A stretch of DNA of 64,000 nucleotides from Hyaloraphidium curvatum. Its lineage: Eukaryota > Monoblepharomycota > Hyaloraphidiomycetes > Hyaloraphidiales > Hyaloraphidiaceae. The notes under the pieces were generated by a model, which did not search any database, was not told the origin of the DNA, and worked only from the letters and a program-made list of their open reading frames with translations. Of the stretch, positions 21,465 to 32,379 are shown in pieces (positions within the stretch are counted from its first letter, which is position 1; every line of letters starts with the position of its first letter). The position numbers and the translations under genes were made by a program. The stretch is from contig JAIVFI010000034.1 in the NCBI GenBank assembly GCA_025558095.1, forward strand, positions 310,001 through 374,000, in the 5' to 3' direction.

Positions 21465-22268
21465 ATGCCTGCAGACGTCGTTGCCGTCGAGGAGGAGCCC
21501 GTGACCGCCGCCCGGCTCACCAAGCTCCTCGCCGTCGACGTTGCGGGAGCCGCCGTTACTGCCGTTTCCGTCGCGCCCATTATTGCGATCATGGACAAAA
21601 GCATTATCGCGTCAGCTTCCGGGAGGGAGCCTCTGGCTGCCGGGGTCGTCAACGGTTTCAAGCAGCTCTTCACCCAGCCGTTGTATTTCGTGCGGCAGCC
21701 GTTCTTCCGCTGGATCGTCTTCGTGTACTCGGGCACCTACATCATTGCAAACTCGGTGCACACCTCGTGCGATCTGCTGAAGCGGGACTGGCAGTTCCCC
21801 AAGTTCGTGGGGTCGTCCTTTGCGAACGTCTCGCTTTCGATCTTGAAGGATCGCGCGTTCACGAGGATGCTGGGGACCGTGGCGGCGAAGCCCCTGCCCA
21901 CCGCCTCCTACATTCTCTTTACCACTCGCGATTGCATGACGATCGCAGCGTCTTTCAACTTCCCGCCGTACGTTTCCTCGGTTCTCCAGGCGCGGACCGG
22001 ACTCTCGGCCGCCAGCGCAGAGTTCTGGGCCCAGCTCGTCTCGCCCTGCGCGATGCAATTCGCGTCAGCCCCTCTTCATCTCGCGGCGCTCGACATGTAC
22101 AACAATCCGGGGAAGACGTTTGCGGAGCGTGTTTCCTTCATCCGGTCGAACTACCTGGGAACGTCATTGGCTCGCGTGGGTCGCATCCTCCCCGCGTTTG
22201 GCATCGGCGGGAACGTGAACAAGGCCGTGAGGAAGGCGGGTCGCAAGATGCTGCACGTTTCTTCGTGA
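21465..22268 (+). CDS. Conserved integral membrane protein, function unknown
   Basis: This is a single exon of 267 residues starting at MPADVVAVEEEP. An earlier Met at 21408 would add 19 residues rich in His, Pro and Thr. Hydrophobic segments are seen at VAGAAVTAVSVAPIIAI, FFRWIVFVYSGTYIIAN and around ASYILFTTRDCMTIAAS. The C-terminus is basic. The arrangement, with RxxVFVYSGTYxxAN, reminds me of a eukaryotic family of mitochondrial or plastid membrane proteins related in size to mitochondrial carriers, but no PxDxx[KR] carrier signature is present. I cannot name it. Cellular location is inference. Confidence 0.55.
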   Translation: MPADVVAVEEEPVTAARLTKLLAVDVAGAAVTAVSVAPIIAIMDKSIIASASGREPLAAGVVNGFKQLFTQPLYFVRQPFFRWIVFVYSGTYIIANSVHTSCDLLKRDWQFPKFVGSSFANVSLSILKDRAFTRMLGTVAAKPLPTASYILFTTRDCMTIAASFNFPPYVSSVLQARTGLSAASAEFWAQLVSPCAMQFASAPLHLAALDMYNNPGKTFAERVSFIRSNYLGTSLARVGRILPAFGIGGNVNKAVRKAGRKMLHVSS

Positions 22269-22383
22269 ACTGCAGCGCTGGGGACAGACTTCGATCATGG
22301 CGAGAGTTTAGAGTTTCTGAAGACGACACAGAGATCGCAGACAAAGAAAAGGTGGAGATGAGACATATCCTGTACAAGATACA

Positions 22384-23579
22384 TCAGAGCTTCGATACAA
22401 CGTCCTCCTCTTCCACATTGACCCCTGCGCGAACGCTCCTGTCCGAGGCGTCGAACTTGGTTTTGCGCCGGATAACGGGGAGGATAACGCTCTGCCGGCC
22501 GACACACACCACGTTGCCCGTCACCGGATCCCAGATCGTGATGGAAAACAGACCAGTCCCGGATGTCGGCGACGCTAGCTCAATCTCGCTCCGGGCGAGT
22601 ACGTGTGTGACGCCGGGAGTGATGGGGTGGGGGTAGTGAACTTGCAAGCTGAGGGTGCTCCAGCCGATCGCGAGGATTTCTTCGTCCGGTGCATCCTTGC
22701 CGGCCGCCTCCCGTGCCAGTCTCCGGTACGCCTCCCCGACGGACACGTGAAGATTCGGAGGCAGTACGCCGTCCGACCAGTAAGTGAGCGACAGCGCATC
22801 GTGCGCCTGCTCGTTGGCGAACGAAACCCAAGACAGCGCAGGCATATCCATCAGGCCCCCGTCGATCGGAAGCTTGGTTCTCTGCTCAGCGCATGAATAT
22901 CTCCGGAAGGCGGGGAGTGCATCTTGTCAACCCACCCGATTCACAAAGTAGCTGAATCGAGGATCGGAAAGGATAACGCTCAAGGGTCGAAGACGACCTC
23001 CTGGGCGGAACCTCGGTCGACCCTTCATGTACACCTCGGAGAACTCAACGCAGGCATCCGGCGGAATCATCTCAGGCATCCGCATCTGCTCGATTGAAAG
23101 CTGCGGCCCAAAATCCACAACTGCAGCGGGAACGCCCGGAGCCTTGACCGCTTCGCCGATGCAAAACGTCGCCACCAAGGCGATCTCGTTCTTCCCGTTG
23201 ACAGTTGTGGATTGAGCAAAGGCGAACCGCTTCCCGTGCCGGAGGACGCGCGCCGTCACCGAAATCAAGCCGTCCCTCGGGTGCGCCGGAGCCAGGTACT
23301 GCGAGGTCACGCTCAGCGGATGCTGCAGGTTGGGCTTCACTTTCGCCGTTTCCTTTAGCACGGCGTTGAGGTTTAATGCAAGGAGCCATCCTCCATGCGC
23401 GGCCCCAATCCCGTTGCTCCACACACTATCGGAGAAGTGTGAGCCTACGCCAGGGAGGATTCGTCACAGGGAACGCACGGGGGAACTGCCGCCCGGTACG
23501 TGCCCGGCTCGATCTCCTCCAATTGAGACATGGACTCAGCAAAAGTCACGTCGTCCATCGAAGCGGTTTGAGCGCTCAT
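22384..23579 (-). CDS. Acyl-CoA thioesterase-like protein (double hot-dog)
   Basis: Minus-strand exons 23479-23579, 22936-23425 and 22384-22881 give 362 residues. The N-terminus MSAQTASMDDVTFAESMSQLE continues to VWSNGIGAAHGGWLLAL after the first intron. That string matches the N-terminal hot-dog of TesB-type/4HBT_3 thioesterases, with GGWLLAL leading the long helix. HPLSVTSQYLAPA and the RHGKRFAFAQSTTV strand complete domain 1. Domain 2 has DGGLMDMPALSWVSFANEQAHD, then WSTLSLQVHYPHPITPG. Such enzymes hydrolyse acyl-CoA esters. No peroxisomal SKL ends the protein (it ends VSKL), though the terminal SKL tripeptide itself is a canonical PTS1, so peroxisomal import is likely. The catalytic Asp/Gln/Thr set was not verified. 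Confidence 0.75.
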
Positions 23580-23692
23580 CGCGCTTTCGCGTTGTGGTGG
23601 GCTCAATAATCGCGTCTCAAAGTGTGACTTTGCGGGGAAACTAAACGGAAAGAGGGGCGACTTCGTTCCGTCTCCGAGCAGAGCTGCGCCAA

Positions 23693-25572
23693 ATGAAGGA
23701 CATTCCGGAGCTCGTTCTTTTGCTTCTCCTCGACTCGCCCTTTCTCCGCCCTTCGTCCGCCGTTTCGCTCCTGCACGCGTCTCCGGCACTATGGCGCCTC
23801 TCTACGGCCGCGGACGCTCCGGACGGCTCGGGCCGCAGGCCCGCTTCCGGGCCGCCTCTACCCGCGAACGACGACGACGGTGACCGTCTCTGGCGGCGAA
23901 TGCTGGTCGAGCATTTCCCTTTCTGGTGAGCACGCAGCCGATGCCCTACTCGGTGCGTTCCTTGTTTTGGAAGGATCTCATCCTTACTGTTCGATCCAGG
24001 GTCTACGACGGCCAGTGTGAAGGCCACGTTCGCTGTCCGGCTCAGCATATCCCTGTTTCTATGGACGCGTTCAAATCCCGGCACCGGCTGCCGTCCTCGC
24101 CGCGCCTGGCTTTCCTTCGCATCGTGCGCGGAGGTATCTCGCTGGTCTGCCAGGTCATAAACTCGGAGACCCCGCTGGAGCGCATGCAGAGCGTTTGCTT
24201 TGGGCTCGTCACTTTCCAGCCTTACGTGCCGCCGCCGGAAAAGAGTCCCGGATTGGAGGAAGCTGGCCCGTCGTCATCGGCGGCTGGACCCTTGTACACC
24301 CCATCCTCGTCAACGAACCACCGGCCGCCCGCGGATCCAAGCGCAGCACCGGCTGCCGCGCCGCCTTCCGCGCCGCCGTGGCACGAGGACGATTCCTGGC
24401 TCGCAAACTACGACCCGGCGTTTATTGCGCGGTCGGGTTACCATCCGGTCAAGGTGGCGCTCCCGGCATCTTCGCGGCCCTCGCCTCCTCAGAACCCGCG
24501 CAACAAGTTTGAGCTCGCGCCGTTGCACGAGCCGTTCACCGTCGTGACGGCCGCGGTTCAATTCCGCCGGGTTCCCGAGGAGTTCATTCTGTCGGGCTGG
24601 GACCCGCGCGAGCTGTGGTTCCGCGAGATTTGGGATCGCCGCGCGAAGTTCGGCGCCACGGTGGACGACGGGCCAAGGAGCGACCGCGGAAGCCACGTTA
24701 CGATTCCCGGAACAATCGAACCCACCGAAGCGGACGCCCCCTTGCCCACGCCACCGGCGAGCCTGCAGGTGCCCGCCTCGGGCTCTTCTTCAGCGGCCCC
24801 GGAATCCAACGCCTCGCAGACGCCGGAGCCCGACCCGTTCATCTACGAGCCGGGAACGCCCATCGAAGTGCAGTGGTTCCAGCCCTCGCTCTTCTTGCGG
24901 CGCAACGACCAGCTCGATTTCTGGCACGGCCGCGTCCTGGAGCACAACCCGGTGACCCACGCCATCGTGATCGACTTCCCCCAGTACAGGCTGAACAACG
25001 ACATTTACCGGCGCGTCGTGGCCGACGATCGCGGCATGCTGCGGGAGGGCGTGGCCGGCATGTGCGGCGGCATCCGCGAGGTCCGGTGCGTGAGGGAGAG
25101 GTGGAAGTGGGCAAAGAACTTTGTCCTCCTCGAGTCGGGCGGCGGTGCGCTGCCGGAAGGGATGGCCGAGTGGGACGTGCAGGGGCCGGACGACGATGAC
25201 GACGAGATCGACGAAGGTGGCTGGCTTCAGGCGGCGATGGATGGCCCCATGGGCGCGCTCGAGATGCAGGCCGGCGCGGCGGCCGAGGCCTTTGTCAACC
25301 TCTTCAACGCAAATCAGGGCGGAAACGACGGCGAGGACCAGATGATGGGCTTCATCGAGCAGCTGCAGGCTCAAATCGGGGCCGCGGTCCAGCAGGTGCA
25401 AACGCAGATTGGGTTTGCCGCGCAGCAAGCGCAGGCCCAGCTCGGCATAGCTTTGCAGGCACAGCAGCAGGCACCGGATCCTGTGGCGCAGGCAGCTGCC
25501 CAGGGCGGAGCGGCCGACCCTGTTGAAGACGAGGTTGAGGACCAGATGCAGGACTCGGATGACAGCGATTGA
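23693..25572 (+). CDS. F-box-like protein with C-terminal Gln/Ala repeats
   Basis: Exons 23693-23925 and 24000-25572 (intron 74 nt) encode 601 residues. The N-terminus (DIPELVLLLLLDSPFLRPSS then LHASPALWRL and LWRRMLVEHFPFW) has the helix pattern of an F-box, which recruits substrates to SCF ubiquitin ligases. The middle carries a proline/serine linker, two blocks with aromatic residues (EEFILSGWDPRELWFREIW and VQWFQPSLFLRRNDQLDFW), and a WKWAKNFVLLE segment. An acidic run follows. The C-terminus from about residue 505 is a Gln/Ala coiled-coil-like repeat (QLQAQIGAAVQQVQTQIGF). The F-box assignment is from pattern only, and the substrate is unknown. Confidence 0.6.
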
Positions 25573-25723
25573 CGTGCTCGGCGCGTGCGGGGGATGCAAC
25601 AGCTAGCTTTTGGAAATCTCCAGTTTTGCCTATTCAATCTCTTGAGGAAGATACAATGGGTGGCAATGGTATTGTAGCGATGCGTGCCTGGTATCGGTGT
25701 TCGTGTCCACTACGGGATGAGGC

Positions 25724-26964
25724 CTAATACCTCAGCCTCGCGGGCGGCTTCTTAGGGGCCGAGCCAAACTTGGACGTGATCGAAGTGAGGTTGCCGTTCG
25801 CAATCTGCCCCAGGTCCGCGCCGTTTAGGATCGACGTGAGGTCGTACCCGAGCGCCTCCGCCACCTGCGTGGCCAGCGACAGGATGTTCGTCCCCGGGGG
25901 AATGGTGAGACCGAGGTCCGAGGCCTTGCTTATCAGGTAATCCTGCAGCTGCGCCGGGTCGTCCGGTATCTCGGACGGGTCCACGCCCAGGCTGCCGAGC
26001 ACCTCCTCGGCCGTCTTCACCAGGCTCTCGCCGATGCTGTTGGCGGGGCAGTCCACGTCCTGCGACCCCGAGATGGGGAAGCGGGCAAAGGTGAAGAGCT
26101 TGAGGACGATGGTGGCGGTCCAGTTGATGCGGATCTTGCCGCTGCCGCCCGAGGTGGCGATGTTGCAGTCCTGGAGGAGGGAGGAGATGACGGGGTCCGT
26201 CAGGTTGTTGGCGGTGTAGTTGACATTGAAGGGGATGGCAAGGGAAGTGGTCGACTCGGGCGCAAAATAAATGTCCGGGAGCCGCCCGCCGGCGACCTTG
26301 ACCCGGCGGCCGGTGCCCGAGGGCGTGTAGAAGCCCTCCGTCTCGATCGAGTCGAGCGGGATCCCGATCTTCATCTGGCTCGTCACGTTGATCCGGATGA
26401 TGACGGGCACCTCGACTTTGTACGGGTAGACGGCCTGCAGCGTCGCCGCGCCTCCGACTTCGACGCCCGATACGGTCACGGTGGGCGGGATGCCGCGCGG
26501 CCAGCAGAAGTACAGGGCGACGCCCACGCCGGCCAGCACCGCGAGCCAGATGAAGAGGCACATCCACTTGGCCCACGTCGCATAGATGCAGCAGCAGCAG
26601 CTGTTTGGAAGCCGGGCGGCCGGGGTCAGCGGGGAAGACCAGGGCTTGCCGGTGCGGGCACGCACCATTTCGGCTTGCAGCAGGGACCGCAGCACTTCGG
26701 CTCCGGCTCCTCGTACACTGGCATCGCGGCCATCTCCATGCGCACCGAGTCATCGTAGGTCTGCTTCCATGCTTGTTGGGCAGATGGAAGCGGCTGCGGA
26801 GGAAGCAGCGGCGTAGGGCTCGGGACGGCCGAGCCCGGCACGGAGTAGTAGCCGGGGTCCAGCTGCGACATTTGCTGCGGCCCGGCGTAGGAGGAGGTGC
26901 CTTGCTGGCGGTAGGTGGGGTATGCCGGCTTTGGCGGGCCCTCTTGCCAGTAAGGCGCGCTCAT
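25724..26964 (-). CDS. LEA2-type single-pass membrane protein
   Basis: Minus-strand exons 26666-26964 and 25724-26600 encode 391 residues. The N-terminus is proline/tyrosine/glutamine-rich and cytosolic. Next a cysteine cluster (PKCCGPCCKPK then CCCCIYATW) abuts a membrane helix WMCLFIWLAVLAGVGVALYF. The part after the helix (TVTVSGVEV through RINVTSQMKIGI and NVNYTANNLTDP) resembles the LEA2/WHy beta-sandwich of NDR1/HIN1-like and related fungal membrane proteins. The Cys cluster is a candidate for palmitoylation. The C-terminal third (DPSEIPDDPAQLQDYLISKA) is helical and of unknown role. A type II orientation is inferred. Confidence 0.65.
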
Positions 26965-27553
26965 CGCGGGGGGTGTTTGCCGGCTCAGCAATAAACAAGT
27001 CGACTTTCCCCGGCCGGGCAGGCCGCTGCGGCCGCTGGCGGTGCTCGGGACGAGTCAGAAGACTGCGATGCGCTGCTTTCGTGCGCCGTGGGCCGGGAGC
27101 TATGTATGGAGAGTGGGCGGCGGAGCGATGAGGCGCTTCCGCCCCTGCGGCGACCATGCGCTGTGCTCTCGCCAAATCCGGCACGCGATGCAATGCACCC
27201 AGCAACTTCCCCAATCGGACGAGGCGACGGTGCAGTTAGAACGGGATGATGCCGAAATAGAATTCATGAATTGGATTTCTGGCTCTTCCCCGGCGAAGAG
27301 GACGGTGCGGCTTGCAGAGTTCCCGGAGGGTGATCGACCGCCGTCCCCGCGGGCAGGACGACCGCGAGCGGCCTCGAGCACCCAGGAGGACGGTGTACCG
27401 CTAGACATGCTCCAGTGCACCTGTCCCCGCTGCTTCTAACTGCCTGGTGCGGGAGGAGCGGCCGCCGCCCCGATCGCGACGCCGCCCCTGCGGAGTGAGG
27501 AACAACAAAAGTCCCACGACTGAACCGCGCAGCATTTAGCACTTGCCGCCGCG
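26965..27553. promoter_or_regulatory. Divergent intergenic region, LEA2-like / pICln
   Basis: This 589-bp spacer separates two divergent genes and presumably contains both promoters. It is the largest gene-free gap in the window apart from one doubtful small ORF at 27188-27439. No TATA box or repeat stands out. Confidence 0.4.
27188..27439 (+). CDS. Doubtful small ORF, 83 residues
   Basis: An ATG at 27188 opens 83 codons with a mid-part that looks protein-like (LERDDAEIEFMNWISGSS) and a CTCPRC tail. It lies wholly within the spacer between two divergent genes. No homologue is recognised, and chance is a real possibility in GC-rich DNA. Confidence 0.2.
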   Translation: MQCTQQLPQSDEATVQLERDDAEIEFMNWISGSSPAKRTVRLAEFPEGDRPPSPRAGRPRAASSTQEDGVPLDMLQCTCPRCF

Positions 27554-28530
27554 ATGGTCAAGCGCCCGCGATCGTCGTCGCCGCAGCCCGCGGGCCCCAC
27601 GTCCGCGTTCCCGCTGCGCGCGCTGGCCGCGCTGCCTGCGCTGCACGTGCTCTCGGCGGAGGTGCCGGGCCCCGACGCGCCGCGGCCGCCCGGCGCGGTC
27701 ACAGCGCACCACGCCGAGCACGGCGCGGCGGTGCGGTTCCACCCGGCGTCGCCCGCGCCCGCGGTGGTGCCCGACGGCGCGCGCGGCTCGCTGTACGTCG
27801 CCGAGTCGGAGCTCATCTTCTGGCTGCCCGGCGAGGGCCGCGGGCTCGCCGTGCCCTACCGCGCGATCGCGATCCACGCAATCTCGCGCGGCGCTGAGGG
27901 CGGCGAGGGCAGGGACCCCGAGCCGCCGTGCGTGTACGTGCAGGTCACGTCGGGCGAGGTGGTCGACGCGGACGGCAAGCTGCTGGCGCGCGGGGGCGCG
28001 AACGGCCACGGCGAGGAGAAGGAGGAGGGCGCAGAGGCCGCGGAGGACGCCGAGGAGGAGGAGAAGGACCCGCGGTACGACGACGACGAGGACGAGATGC
28101 TCGAGATCAGGTTCATCCCGCAGGACGCCTCGGCCCGTGGGTTCCCCCCCCCTTGCCTTGCCTCATCCTACACTCACCGTACCCGCGTGTTCTTGCAGTC
28201 GACCCGATCTTCCTCTCCCTCTCCATCTGCGCCGAGCTGCACCCCGACCAGAACTCGGACGGCGACGACGCGCCGTTCCCCGTCTTCGGCGGCTCCGACG
28301 CCGACGCCTCGGCCGGCGCCGCCATGGCGCGGCTCATGGCCGCCGGCGGCGCGCTGGGGCAGCCGGGCGGGCCGTCGCTGGGGGAGCTGCTGGGCCCGGG
28401 GTGGATCACTGCAGACAGCATGGCGGCGATGGAGGACGAGGAGGGCGGGGAGGGCGATGAGGGCGATGGAGAGGATCCGGAGGGGCGGTACGAGGACGCC
28501 GAGGAGGCGGACGAGAAAAAGGACGAATGA
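27554..28530 (+). CDS. CLNS1A: pICln, methylosome subunit
   Basis: Exons 27554-28136 and 28199-28530 (intron 62 nt with a nine-C run) give 304 residues. pICln delivers Sm proteins to the PRMT5 methylosome during snRNP assembly. The PH-like fold is marked by GSLYVAESELIFWLPGEGRGLAVPYRAIAIHAISR, matching the family order of GxLxI, LxW, YPxIxxHAISR. A long acidic loop (residues ~155-185, including EDAEEEEKD) interrupts the fold, as in other pIClns. After it come MLEIRFIP and LDPIFLSLSICAELHPD, the conserved ALF..S.CA.LHPD block. The acidic C-terminal tail ends in EEADEKKDE. GC content is extreme in the first exon. Confidence 0.88.
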
Positions 28531-28638
28531 TGATGGCGAATAAATCACATGCGCGACAGACTCCCCAGGGGGTACATTGAACGAGCCGATCGATCCGACC
28601 AAGACCACGCTATTCCTTCCCTCTCTCCCTCCCTCCGA

Positions 28639-30318
28639 CTAGGCCCGAGCCGTGCCGTCCGAGTCCGAGTCCCTCTTTGCCGCCGGGTCCATGTTGTCGA
28701 GCTCCAGCGCGCTCGGGCTGCCCGTGGCCGTCGCCGCGTCGTCCTCGTCCTCCTCCAGCAGCTTGACGCTAAAGGATTGGGGAAGAGTCGACAGCGGGTC
28801 AGCTGCAACTCCGAGCCAGTGACAGCACGAAAACTCACTAGGGGCTCTTGTTCTCGATGTAGGACGGGTAGTAGGCTCCCTCGGGGTCCGACGACGCCTT
28901 GCGGCCCCCCAGGCGCGGCAGCACGCCTCCCAGCACCCTCTCCCTCGCCAGGTCCTTCTGCGCGGCCCTGCGCCTCCGTTCCACGCGGCGCCAGCAGTAC
29001 ATGGCGCACAGCGCGATGCAGAAGGCCCCGATTAGGGATCCGATCACGATGCCTGCGATGGCGCCCGCCGAGAGGCCGGCCGGAGGCGGGGGCGGGTCCG
29101 AGATGGTGCCCGAATCGGGATCGTAAACGCCCTTGGGCACCGCCACGGACATCATGACCCACGCCTCGACGGTGGTCGCCAGCTCGGGCTGCGGGACCTG
29201 CAGCTCGATCCCCTCGGCCTGGCGCGCGGCCAGCCTGCGCGCGCGCGCGGAACCGGCCTCGAAGAAGCGCACGCGCGCGCGGACGGAGACGTTGAACCGC
29301 GATGTGCCGCCCATCTCCCACGGCTCGAGCCAGGCGCCGCGGAGCATGGTCGACATGGTCGGCCGGACATTGACCATCGTCACCGGCCCGTCCTCCATGT
29401 CGGTGATGCGCAGCAACGAGCGGCGGCCGAGGGTGCGCAGGAAGCCGGGGGTCGAAAAGCCGCCGGGGGATTCGCCGAGCAGCTCGGTGGCGTAGGGCGC
29501 GGTGGTCGGGCGGGGCGAGGCGTCGGGCCCGATCTTGGCCACCGAGACCGAGATGATGCGGACCTCCTCGATCGGCGGGTTGCCCGACGACGGTGAGAAG
29601 CGCAGGGCGATGGTGGGGCGGTCGCCGAAGGCGTACTGCTGGCGGTCGACCTCGGTGGTGACGGAGATGAAGGGCACGGTGACGGGCACGGCGCACGGGT
29701 TGGCGCCGGCGGCGGCGGCGGTGGCCGACAGCAGCACCGATTGCGGCAGGCCCGAGCAGTCCGCCTGGGCGAAGTTGAGCGCCTCTGGCGGCGACAGCCG
29801 CGAGATTTCCACGTCCTCGGAGCGCACGCAGGCGGTGCGGAATGAGAAGGCCCACGGCCCGCCGATCTCGCACGAGCCTGCGCCGGCCAGCGGCAGCACC
29901 AGCGCGCCCGAGTGGAAGCACTGCGTCGCGCCCTCGTTGAGCCCGCCGTCGGGCACGCACACGGTCGGGCGGCGGCTCTCCTGCGCGGGCGCCGCCGCCG
30001 CCAGCGCGCCCGGCGGCGTCAGCTTCTCCAGCGACAGCGCGACGGGGAAGAGCGACCGCACGCGGTACTCGACGGTGACGGTGCGGCGCGACGGGTCGTA
30101 CAGCAGCGCCGTGACGTTGAGCGTCGAGATTCCCGACAGGCGCGACAGCCGGTCCCCGCCATCCTGCCGCCGGGACAGCGCGCCGGAGTCCGCCATCGCC
30201 CCAAAGGCACCGGAGTGTCGAGGTCGGCGCTCACGGGAACCCAGGAGCGGGGCACAGTCGGGGCGAACGCGATGACCGCCGCAGCCCAAAACCGGCTGCG
30301 GGCCGGGGCGGTGCACAT
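28639..30318 (-). CDS. Type I membrane protein with large extracellular domain
   Basis: The model uses minus-strand exons 30235-30318, 28839-30163 and 28639-28768, total 513 codons in exact phase. The first exon encodes a basic start followed by a hydrophobic core (FWAAAVIAFAPTV), a good signal peptide. It joins DGGDRLSRLSGI across a 71-nt intron. About 390 residues of beta-rich sequence follow, with paired Cys (CVPDGG, QCFHSG, SCEIGG, ACVRS, DCSGL) and N-glycosylation sequons. A glycine-zipper membrane helix (AGAIAGIVIGSLIGAFCIALCAMY) lies near residue 425, then a basic stop-transfer and an acidic cytosolic tail. No family recognised. A simpler start at 30196 would lack any signal peptide. 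Confidence 0.6.
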
Positions 30319-30380
30319 CGAAGGGACCTCATCCTTCCCCGTCCTGGACACCATCAAACGCAATCGATCCATCAACCACG

Positions 30381-31484
30381 CTACGAGGCGCCCCGCACGC
30401 GCACGTACACGAACCGCCGCACCCCCGCCGCGTCGCGCCACGCCTCGGCCGACCGCACAGCCGGCATCGCCTCCGCGGCCCCGATCAGCACGTTCGCCTG
30501 CGCATCACCGTCCGTCTCCATCACCAGGCTGTTGGGCGCGCCGTCGCCCGGCCGCAGCAGCATGGGGGCCAGCTCGAGCAGCCGCAGGTGGAACCGCGTC
30601 CCCTGCGGGTCATCGCACGCCTTCCCAGCGGACGCAAGGGCGAGGCGAGACTCCCAGTCCCGCACGCTAGCATCCAGCGTCGGGATGCGGTCCGCGGGAA
30701 TGTAGGGCGGGTTGGACACGATAGCATCCGCCGATCCGGCCAGGTGCGACATGGCAGCGTCGTCAAAGAGGTCCATCTGGGCGAACGAGACCGGCAGAGG
30801 GGCCCGGCACGCGAGCACGCCATCCATCCGCAGATCGTCGTGCAGCCGCTGGTTGAACCTCGCGAGCCTGACGGCGGCGGGCAGCACGTCGAAGCCCAGC
30901 ACGCGGAAGGGCGGTTCCGCTTCACGCAGGCCCGCCCCTACGCCAACCGCCCCAGTTCCCTGCACCAGCCTGTGCGCGATGCCCAGCGCCGCGCAGCCCG
31001 AGCCCGTGCACGCATCCAGGACCGCCAGCGTCCCGCCGTCCCGCATCCGGTCCCCCAGTGCCGGCAGCAGCACCTCCTGCACCGCCCTCTCGCACAACTC
31101 CTCGGTCTCCCACCGCGGGATCAGCACCGGCGGCCTCGCGGCGACCGGCACGCCCATAAACGGCACCCACTGCAGGATGTACTGCAGGGGTTTGGCGCGG
31201 ACAACTCGCGAGCGAACGGCCGCCGCGAGCCACGCGGCCTCGCGGGGCTCGAGGAACGCCTCGGCGCGCGTCCAGCTTGAAATTTCGGGCACGCGCAGCG
31301 CGGGATGCGAGGAGGAGAGGCCGTACCGCGCCAGCCTCGCGCGGAGGGGTAGTTTCGCGGCGGGGGCGACCGTCCCGTCTCGCGGGAACAGCGCGAGGAC
31401 GTGCTCAACGAGCCACCGCCGCTCGGCCGATGGGAGACGCGTCCACAGCGCGGCAATGTCGGACGCCGGGTGCGATGCGGCCAT
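30381..31484 (-). CDS. HemK/Mtq1-type N5-glutamine methyltransferase (release factor)
   Basis: This single-exon gene encodes 367 residues. These enzymes methylate the Gln of the GGQ loop in peptide-chain release factors using S-adenosylmethionine. An N-terminal helical domain is followed by PPVLIPRWETEEL, the RPxTE-type element of the family. The SAM loop is VLDACTGSGCAALGIA, with FRVLGFDVLPAAVRLA as the motif II strand. The catalytic VSNPPYIP supplies the NPPY that binds the Gln side chain. A long N-terminus suggests a mitochondrial form (MTQ1/HEMK1), though no strong presequence is evident. It is tandem with the editing-protein gene upstream on the same strand. Confidence 0.9.
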   Translation of the reverse strand: MAASHPASDIAALWTRLPSAERRWLVEHVLALFPRDGTVAPAAKLPLRARLARYGLSSSHPALRVPEISSWTRAEAFLEPREAAWLAAAVRSRVVRAKPLQYILQWVPFMGVPVAARPPVLIPRWETEELCERAVQEVLLPALGDRMRDGGTLAVLDACTGSGCAALGIAHRLVQGTGAVGVGAGLREAEPPFRVLGFDVLPAAVRLARFNQRLHDDLRMDGVLACRAPLPVSFAQMDLFDDAAMSHLAGSADAIVSNPPYIPADRIPTLDASVRDWESRLALASAGKACDDPQGTRFHLRLLELAPMLLRPGDGAPNSLVMETDGDAQANVLIGAAEAMPAVRSAEAWRDAAGVRRFVYVRVRGAS

Positions 31485-31554
31485 GGGGAGGCTTTGGGTT
31501 GCACCTCCTTCCGATCAATCACTTCCCGGGTGGGATGACTCTATTGCGGCCGTG

Positions 31555-32232
31555 TCACGGCTCGCCCCTCGCGAGGGAAATCACCCTGACGTCCACTCCC
31601 GCAGACGCGACCGTCCGCTCGAGATCAGCCCACCGGAGCCCCACGGTTTGCGCGTTGTCACTTGGATGGACCCACAGCCTCCCTTCGCAGGCCACCAGCG
31701 CGTCCTCGGCCACGAACGCGATCGGCTGCCCGTCGGGGCGGCGGTTCAGCAGCGCCAAGGGCGTCACGGCACCCTGGGGCACCGAAAGCTCCTGCAAGAG
31801 AATGTCCTCCGAGGCGAAGCGCAGGCTGGCGCTCGCTGGGAGACCGAGCGCCTTCTGCAGGGCTTTGAGGTCCACGGAGCGCTCCCCGCCCACGGAGACG
31901 AGGTACAGTTGGCCTTTCTTGTCCTTTAGGAACAGGTTCTTGACGCTGGACGCGTGCGTGCCGTGAAACGTCCAATGAGCCCAATCGAATCGTCCGACGC
32001 GTCCAAGAGGTCCAGGCGAGGCAAGAGCAAATGAATGAGTCCGATGCACGTCCATGGAGCTGCAATCGGGCATTCCTCACACAATGTCACCCTCCTCAAG
32101 GTGGGATGCGAGAACCGGCAGCATCGCGTCCATGGTGAAGACCGGCTCGTGCGAGGCATGGGCAAAGTCAATCCCGAGCGACTTTAATCGTTCTAGATTG
32201 GATTCCGCAAGAGAAGGCGGCGAGTCGGGCAT
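31555..32232 (-). CDS. ProX/YbaK-type prolyl-tRNA editing domain protein
   Basis: Minus-strand exons 32081-32232 and 31555-31945 give 180 residues. Joining EEGDIV to VKNLFLKDKKGQLYL reconstitutes the family core, KNLFLKDKK being diagnostic, with HASHEPVFTMDAM before it. RFASEDILLQELSVPQGAVTPLAL is the conserved G[SA]VTPxxL block. The family hydrolyses mischarged aminoacyl-tRNAs (for example Ala-tRNA-Pro). The intron is 135 nt, long for this genome. An in-frame upstream Met at 32352 would add about 40 residues with mitochondrial-presequence character. The gene is divergent from the DUF2985-like gene 147 bp away. Confidence 0.82.
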
Positions 32233-32379
32233 GGTCAGCGCGACGATGGGGAGGGGGGACGGAGTCAAGATTCTCCGCACTGCGGGCGCCACTCCCACCT
32301 CCTTCCGAAGGCCGCCCGAGCCCAGAATCGCTTCCGCCCGCATTCGCATTAGCTTGCTGCGTCGTCCACCTGCACCGCC
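32233..32379. promoter_or_regulatory. Short divergent promoter region
   Basis: Only 147 bp separate the start of the tRNA editing gene from the start of the DUF2985-like gene, so both promoters must lie here. If the editing gene uses the upstream Met at 32352, the spacer shrinks to 27 bp. Confidence 0.4.
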
